DNA of 8,688 nt from Ruminococcaceae bacterium UBA1691 (GTDB taxonomy: Bacteria > Bacillota > Clostridia > Oscillospirales > Acutalibacteraceae), in contig DCJV01000019.1 in NCBI GenBank assembly GCA_002320555.1, positions 1-8,688 on the forward strand, read 5' to 3'. Of the stretch, positions 6,171-8,688 are shown piece by piece (position 1 is the stretch's first letter; the number at the start of each line of letters is the position of its first letter). The notes under the pieces are model-generated. The model searched no databases. It saw only the letters and a program-made list of their open reading frames with translations, and was not told where the DNA came from. A program made the position numbers and the translations under genes.

Positions 6171-7280
6171 ATGGCAAAGACCATCGTTGACTGGAAGACC
6201 ATCAGCTCATTCGTAACAGACGCGTTCGTCGGCGTCGGCGTGCCGCGCGAGGATGCGGAAATCTGCACGGACGTGCTGCTGGAGTCCGATCGAAGGGGCA
6301 TCGAGTCCCACGGTGTCAACCGCTTTAAGCCCATCTATATCGATCGCATCAATATCGGCATCCAGAATCCTGTCACCAATTTCGAGATCGTGAAGGAGAC
6401 ACCCACCACGGCTGTCATTGACGGCCATGACGGCATGGGTCAGGTTATCGGGTATAAATCGATGAAGATGGCGATCGAAAAGGCGAAGAAATACGGGATG
6501 GGCATGGTTGCCGTGCGCAACTCCTGCCATTACGGCATCGCGGGCTACTATGCGACGATGGCCACAAAGGAAAATATGATCGGCATCACCGGCACCAACG
6601 CTCGACCCTCCATCGCGCCGACCTTTGGTGTGGAGAATATGCTCGGGACAAACCCGTTAACCTTCGGTATCCCCACAGATGAGGAATTTCCCTTTGTGCT
6701 CGACTGCGCGACCTCTATCACCCAGCGCGGCAAGCTGGAATACTATTCCCGCATTGGCAAGTCAACTCCCGCAGGCATGGTCATCGGGCGCGACGGTACC
6801 GCGAAGACCGATACGGATGCGATCCTCAAGGAGCTCAACACCGGGGAGGCGGCACTGGCACCGCTCGGCGGTATCGGCGAGGAGATGGCCGGCTATAAGG
6901 GCTATGGCTATGCCACGGTTGTCGAGCTGCTCAGCGCGGCGCTGCAGCAGGGCAATTACCTGAAAATGCTCACCGGCATCGGCGAGGGCGGCAAGAAAGT
7001 GCCCTATCATCTGGGCCACTTTTTCATCGCCATCGATACAGAGGCCTTTGTGGGCGCGGAATCCTTCAAGAAAACGGCTGGGGACATCCTGCGCGAGCTG
7101 CGCGCCTCCACCAAGGCGCCGGGTGAGGATCATATCTATACCGCCGGCGAAAAGGAATGGAATGTCTGGTGCGAGCGCAAGGACAGCGGCGTGCCGATTA
7201 ACGACGCGGTGCAGAAGGAGCTCTGCGCGGTGCGCGACCAGCTGGGGCTGACGCAGTACACGTTCCCGTGGGAGAAATAA
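6171..7280 (+). CDS. Ldh_2-family NAD(P)-dependent malate/2-hydroxyacid dehydrogenase
   Basis: A 369-residue cytoplasmic oxidoreductase of the malate/L-lactate dehydrogenase (Ldh_2, YlbC/AllD/ComC-like) family, which is unrelated to classical Rossmann-type malate dehydrogenase. It should interconvert a 2-hydroxyacid and the 2-oxoacid with NAD(P). Family marks are SHG (46-48) with the catalytic His47, DGHDGMGQ (84-91), NSCHYGIAGYY (117-127), LGTNP (158-162), DCATS (178-182) and KGYGYA (243-248). Length and all blocks are normal. The ATG is preceded by GGAG nine bases upstream. Family members act on malate, lactate, ureidoglycolate, sulfolactate or diketogulonate, and these cannot be told apart by eye. 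The malic enzyme gene directly downstream favours malate. It lies 77 bases after glpK with only a weak hairpin between, so co-transcription is likely. Confidence 0.9.
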   Translation: MAKTIVDWKTISSFVTDAFVGVGVPREDAEICTDVLLESDRRGIESHGVNRFKPIYIDRINIGIQNPVTNFEIVKETPTTAVIDGHDGMGQVIGYKSMKMAIEKAKKYGMGMVAVRNSCHYGIAGYYATMATKENMIGITGTNARPSIAPTFGVENMLGTNPLTFGIPTDEEFPFVLDCATSITQRGKLEYYSRIGKSTPAGMVIGRDGTAKTDTDAILKELNTGEAALAPLGGIGEEMAGYKGYGYATVVELLSAALQQGNYLKMLTGIGEGGKKVPYHLGHFFIAIDTEAFVGAESFKKTAGDILRELRASTKAPGEDHIYTAGEKEWNVWCERKDSGVPINDAVQKELCAVRDQLGLTQYTFPWEK

Positions 7281-7345
7281 TTTCGTTCCGAGGAGTCATT
7301 TCCTGGGAAAAGACAGGCTTTGACCAGATTTCTTCTTAACCCCCT

Positions 7346-7383
7346 GTGAGGGCGGGATATTCTTACCCGTGTTCCGCCCTCAC
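7346..7383 (+). promoter_or_regulatory. Strong hairpin in the malic enzyme leader
   Basis: GTGAGGGCGG (7346-7355) and CCGCCCTCAC (7374-7383) are perfect 10-bp arms around an 18-base loop; two more inner pairs are possible. What follows is a C-run and four T, not a clean T-tract. The 3' arm can instead pair with GGGCGG at 7404-7409. Confidence 0.5.
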
Positions 7384-7386
7384 TCC

Positions 7387-7416
7387 CCCCTTTTATTCAG
7401 AAGGGGCGGTGCTTTT
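7387..7416 (+). terminator. Second hairpin before the malic enzyme, terminator-like
   Basis: CCCCTTTT (7387-7394) pairs with AGAAGGGG (7399-7406), eight pairs with one G-U, around ATTC. CGGTGC and then TTTT (7413-7416) follow. The short T-run set back from the stem makes it a weak terminator at best. It sits 29 bases before the start codon. Confidence 0.35.
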
Positions 7417-7430
7417 ACATAACAGATATT

Positions 7431-7435
7431 GGAGG
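7431..7435 (+). promoter_or_regulatory. Ribosome binding site fixing the malic enzyme start
   Basis: GGAGG nine bases before the ATG at 7445. The frame is open upstream to an ATG at 7346, but that ATG coincides with the hairpin arm and has no ribosome site. Confidence 0.85.
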
Positions 7436-7444
7436 AAATTACAA

Positions 7445-8617
7445 ATGGATTACGCAAAGGAATCGTTAAGGCTCCACTATGAATGGAAGGGCAAGCTGGA
7501 GGTTACGCCCCGCGCAAGCGTCAAGTCAAAGGAGGAGCTCTCCCTTGCCTACACGCCTGGTGTTGCGCAGCCCTGCTTGGAAATCCAGAAGGATATCAAT
7601 AAGTCCTATGAGCTGACGCGCCGCTGGAACACGGTTGCCGTCGTTACGGACGGCACGGCCGTGCTGGGCCTGGGTGATATCGGCCCGGAGGCCGGTATGC
7701 CGGTGATGGAGGGCAAATGCGTCCTCTTTAAGGCCTTTGGCGACGTTGATGCTATCCCGCTGTGCGTAAGATCCAAGGATGTGGATGAAATCGTCAATAC
7801 CATCGCCCTGCTCGCGGGCAGCTTTGGCGGCGTCAATCTCGAGGATATTGCGGCCCCGCGCTGCTTTGAAATCGAACGCAAGCTCAAAGAGCGCTGTGAT
7901 ATCCCGATTTTCCATGACGATCAGCACGGCACAGCGATCATTTGCTCCGCTGCGATCATCAATGCGCTGAAAATTGTCGGCAAGGAGCTTGCGGATTGCA
8001 AGGTGGTCTTCAGCGGCTCCGGCGCGGCGGGCGTTGCGATTGCAAAGCTTCTGATCAGCCAGGGCCTGAAAAAGGTCGTCATGTGCGACCGCAAGGGTAT
8101 CATCAGCGCGGATGACCCGAATCTGACGCCCGCAAAGAAGGAGATCGCCTCCTTCACGAATGCAGATCATGAGCACGGTACGCTTGCGGATGCGCTCAAG
8201 GGCGCAGATATCTTTATCGGCGTTTCCGCCCCCGGCATCGTTTCGCAGGATATGGTCCGCTCCATGGCGAAGGATCCGATCGTCCTCCCAATGTCCAATC
8301 CGGTGCCGGAGATCATGCCCGATCTCGCGCTGGAGGCGGGCGCGAAGGTTGTCGGCACAGGCCGCAGCGACTTCCCGAACCAGATCAACAATGTTCTTGC
8401 CTTCCCGGGCATTTTCCGCGGCGCACTGGATGTACGCGCGAGCGATATCAATGAGGAGATGAAGATTGCGGCGGCGCATGCGCTGGCCGACCTCGTCTCT
8501 CCCGAGGAGCTTTGCCCTGAATATATCCTTCCCAAGGCGTTTGATGAACGCGTGGGACCGACGGTTGCCAAGGCGGTTGCCGAGGCAGCGCGCAAAAGCG
8601 GCGTAGCCCGCATTTAA
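7445..8617 (+). CDS. Malic enzyme (NAD(P)-dependent, short bacterial type)
   Basis: A 390-residue cytoplasmic malic enzyme, which decarboxylates malate oxidatively to pyruvate and CO2 with reduction of NAD(P). In order it shows AYTPGVAQPC (35-44, catalytic Tyr36), VTDGTAVLGLGDIG (67-80), MPVMEGK (85-91, catalytic Lys91), EDIAAPRCFEIE (133-144) and FHDDQHGTA (156-164) for the divalent metal, the nucleotide loop GSGAAG (191-196), MSNPVPE (283-289) and GTGRSDFPNQINN (304-316). Length and blocks match the compact bacterial form that lacks a phosphotransacetylase tail. Cofactor choice cannot be read with certainty. It lies 164 bases after the malate-type dehydrogenase gene on the same strand, and the two can interconvert oxaloacetate, malate and pyruvate. 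The gap contains competing hairpins and no convincing promoter. Confidence 0.96.
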   Translation: MDYAKESLRLHYEWKGKLEVTPRASVKSKEELSLAYTPGVAQPCLEIQKDINKSYELTRRWNTVAVVTDGTAVLGLGDIGPEAGMPVMEGKCVLFKAFGDVDAIPLCVRSKDVDEIVNTIALLAGSFGGVNLEDIAAPRCFEIERKLKERCDIPIFHDDQHGTAIICSAAIINALKIVGKELADCKVVFSGSGAAGVAIAKLLISQGLKKVVMCDRKGIISADDPNLTPAKKEIASFTNADHEHGTLADALKGADIFIGVSAPGIVSQDMVRSMAKDPIVLPMSNPVPEIMPDLALEAGAKVVGTGRSDFPNQINNVLAFPGIFRGALDVRASDINEEMKIAAAHALADLVSPEELCPEYILPKAFDERVGPTVAKAVAEAARKSGVARI

Positions 8618-8656
8618 TGTTGCCATCCTCTTATTTTACGTTCACCACGGTAGGGG

Positions 8657-8688
8657 GCGCGCCTTTCGGAGTTATTCGGAAGGCGCGC
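8657..8688 (+). terminator. Probable terminator stem after the malic enzyme, cut by the window end
   Basis: The 5' arm at 8657-8670 and 3' arm at 8675-8688 pair over 14 positions, starting with nine perfect GC-rich pairs (GCGCGCCTT with AAGGCGCGC) and including two G-U pairs, around GTTA. The window ends on the last stem base, so a T-tract, if present, is just outside. The position 39 bases after the stop fits an operon terminator. Confidence 0.6.

Noticed and set aside
7346..7444. N-terminal extension of the malic enzyme by 33 residues
   Set aside because: It would translate the two hairpins, has no ribosome site and adds residues foreign to the family.
7526..8626. Long open frame of 366 codons on the minus strand
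   Set aside because: It lies wholly opposite the well-supported malic enzyme, has no recognisable domain and reflects GC-rich codon composition of the real gene.

Overview
The window looks like chromosomal DNA from a Gram-positive, Clostridia-type Firmicute. The support is strong purine-rich Shine-Dalgarno sites, two TTG start codons, sigma-A-like promoters in AT-rich gaps between GC-richer genes, and a surface protein ending in a sortase-like signal (NPATG, hydrophobic segment, basic tail). The lineage is an inference; there is no rRNA or other strong phylogenetic marker. I see no tRNA, rRNA, CRISPR array, insertion sequence or phage gene.

Left part (1-4216): a divergent carbohydrate-type cluster. 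On the minus strand lie a GPH/MelB-type sugar:cation symporter, cut by the window edge (1-615), and upstream of it a secreted, probably wall-anchored calcineurin-like phosphoesterase (827-2263, TTG start). On the plus strand, divergent from it, is a GH123-like (DUF4091) glycoside hydrolase without a signal peptide (2507-4216). The gap between the divergent genes (2264-2506) carries one good promoter per direction and one inverted repeat at each promoter. The symporter has its own promoter. Together they suggest surface processing of a phosphorylated or amino-sugar glycan, uptake by the symporter and cytoplasmic hydrolysis. The substrate is not known from the sequence.

Middle (4217-4587): a 371-base gap holding an intrinsic terminator for the hydrolase gene, a near-consensus promoter, and a leader of about 157 nt. 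The leader folds into mutually exclusive stems ending in a second intrinsic terminator just before glpK. This is an attenuator candidate and one of the more interesting signals here.

Right part (4588-8617): three co-directional metabolic genes, glpK (glycerol kinase, TTG start), an Ldh_2-type NAD(P)-dependent 2-hydroxyacid/malate dehydrogenase, and a short bacterial malic enzyme. Glycerol kinase feeds glycerol 3-phosphate into lower glycolysis. The two others would interconvert oxaloacetate, malate and pyruvate and can shift reducing equivalents between cofactors. The gap before the malic enzyme holds a second set of competing hairpins. The window ends exactly on a 14-bp stem that is probably the cluster terminator.

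All complete genes look intact. I do not see a clearly new multi-gene system. The best leads are the two leader structures, the paired dyads in the divergent promoter region, and the combination of surface phosphoesterase, intracellular GH123-like enzyme and symporter.
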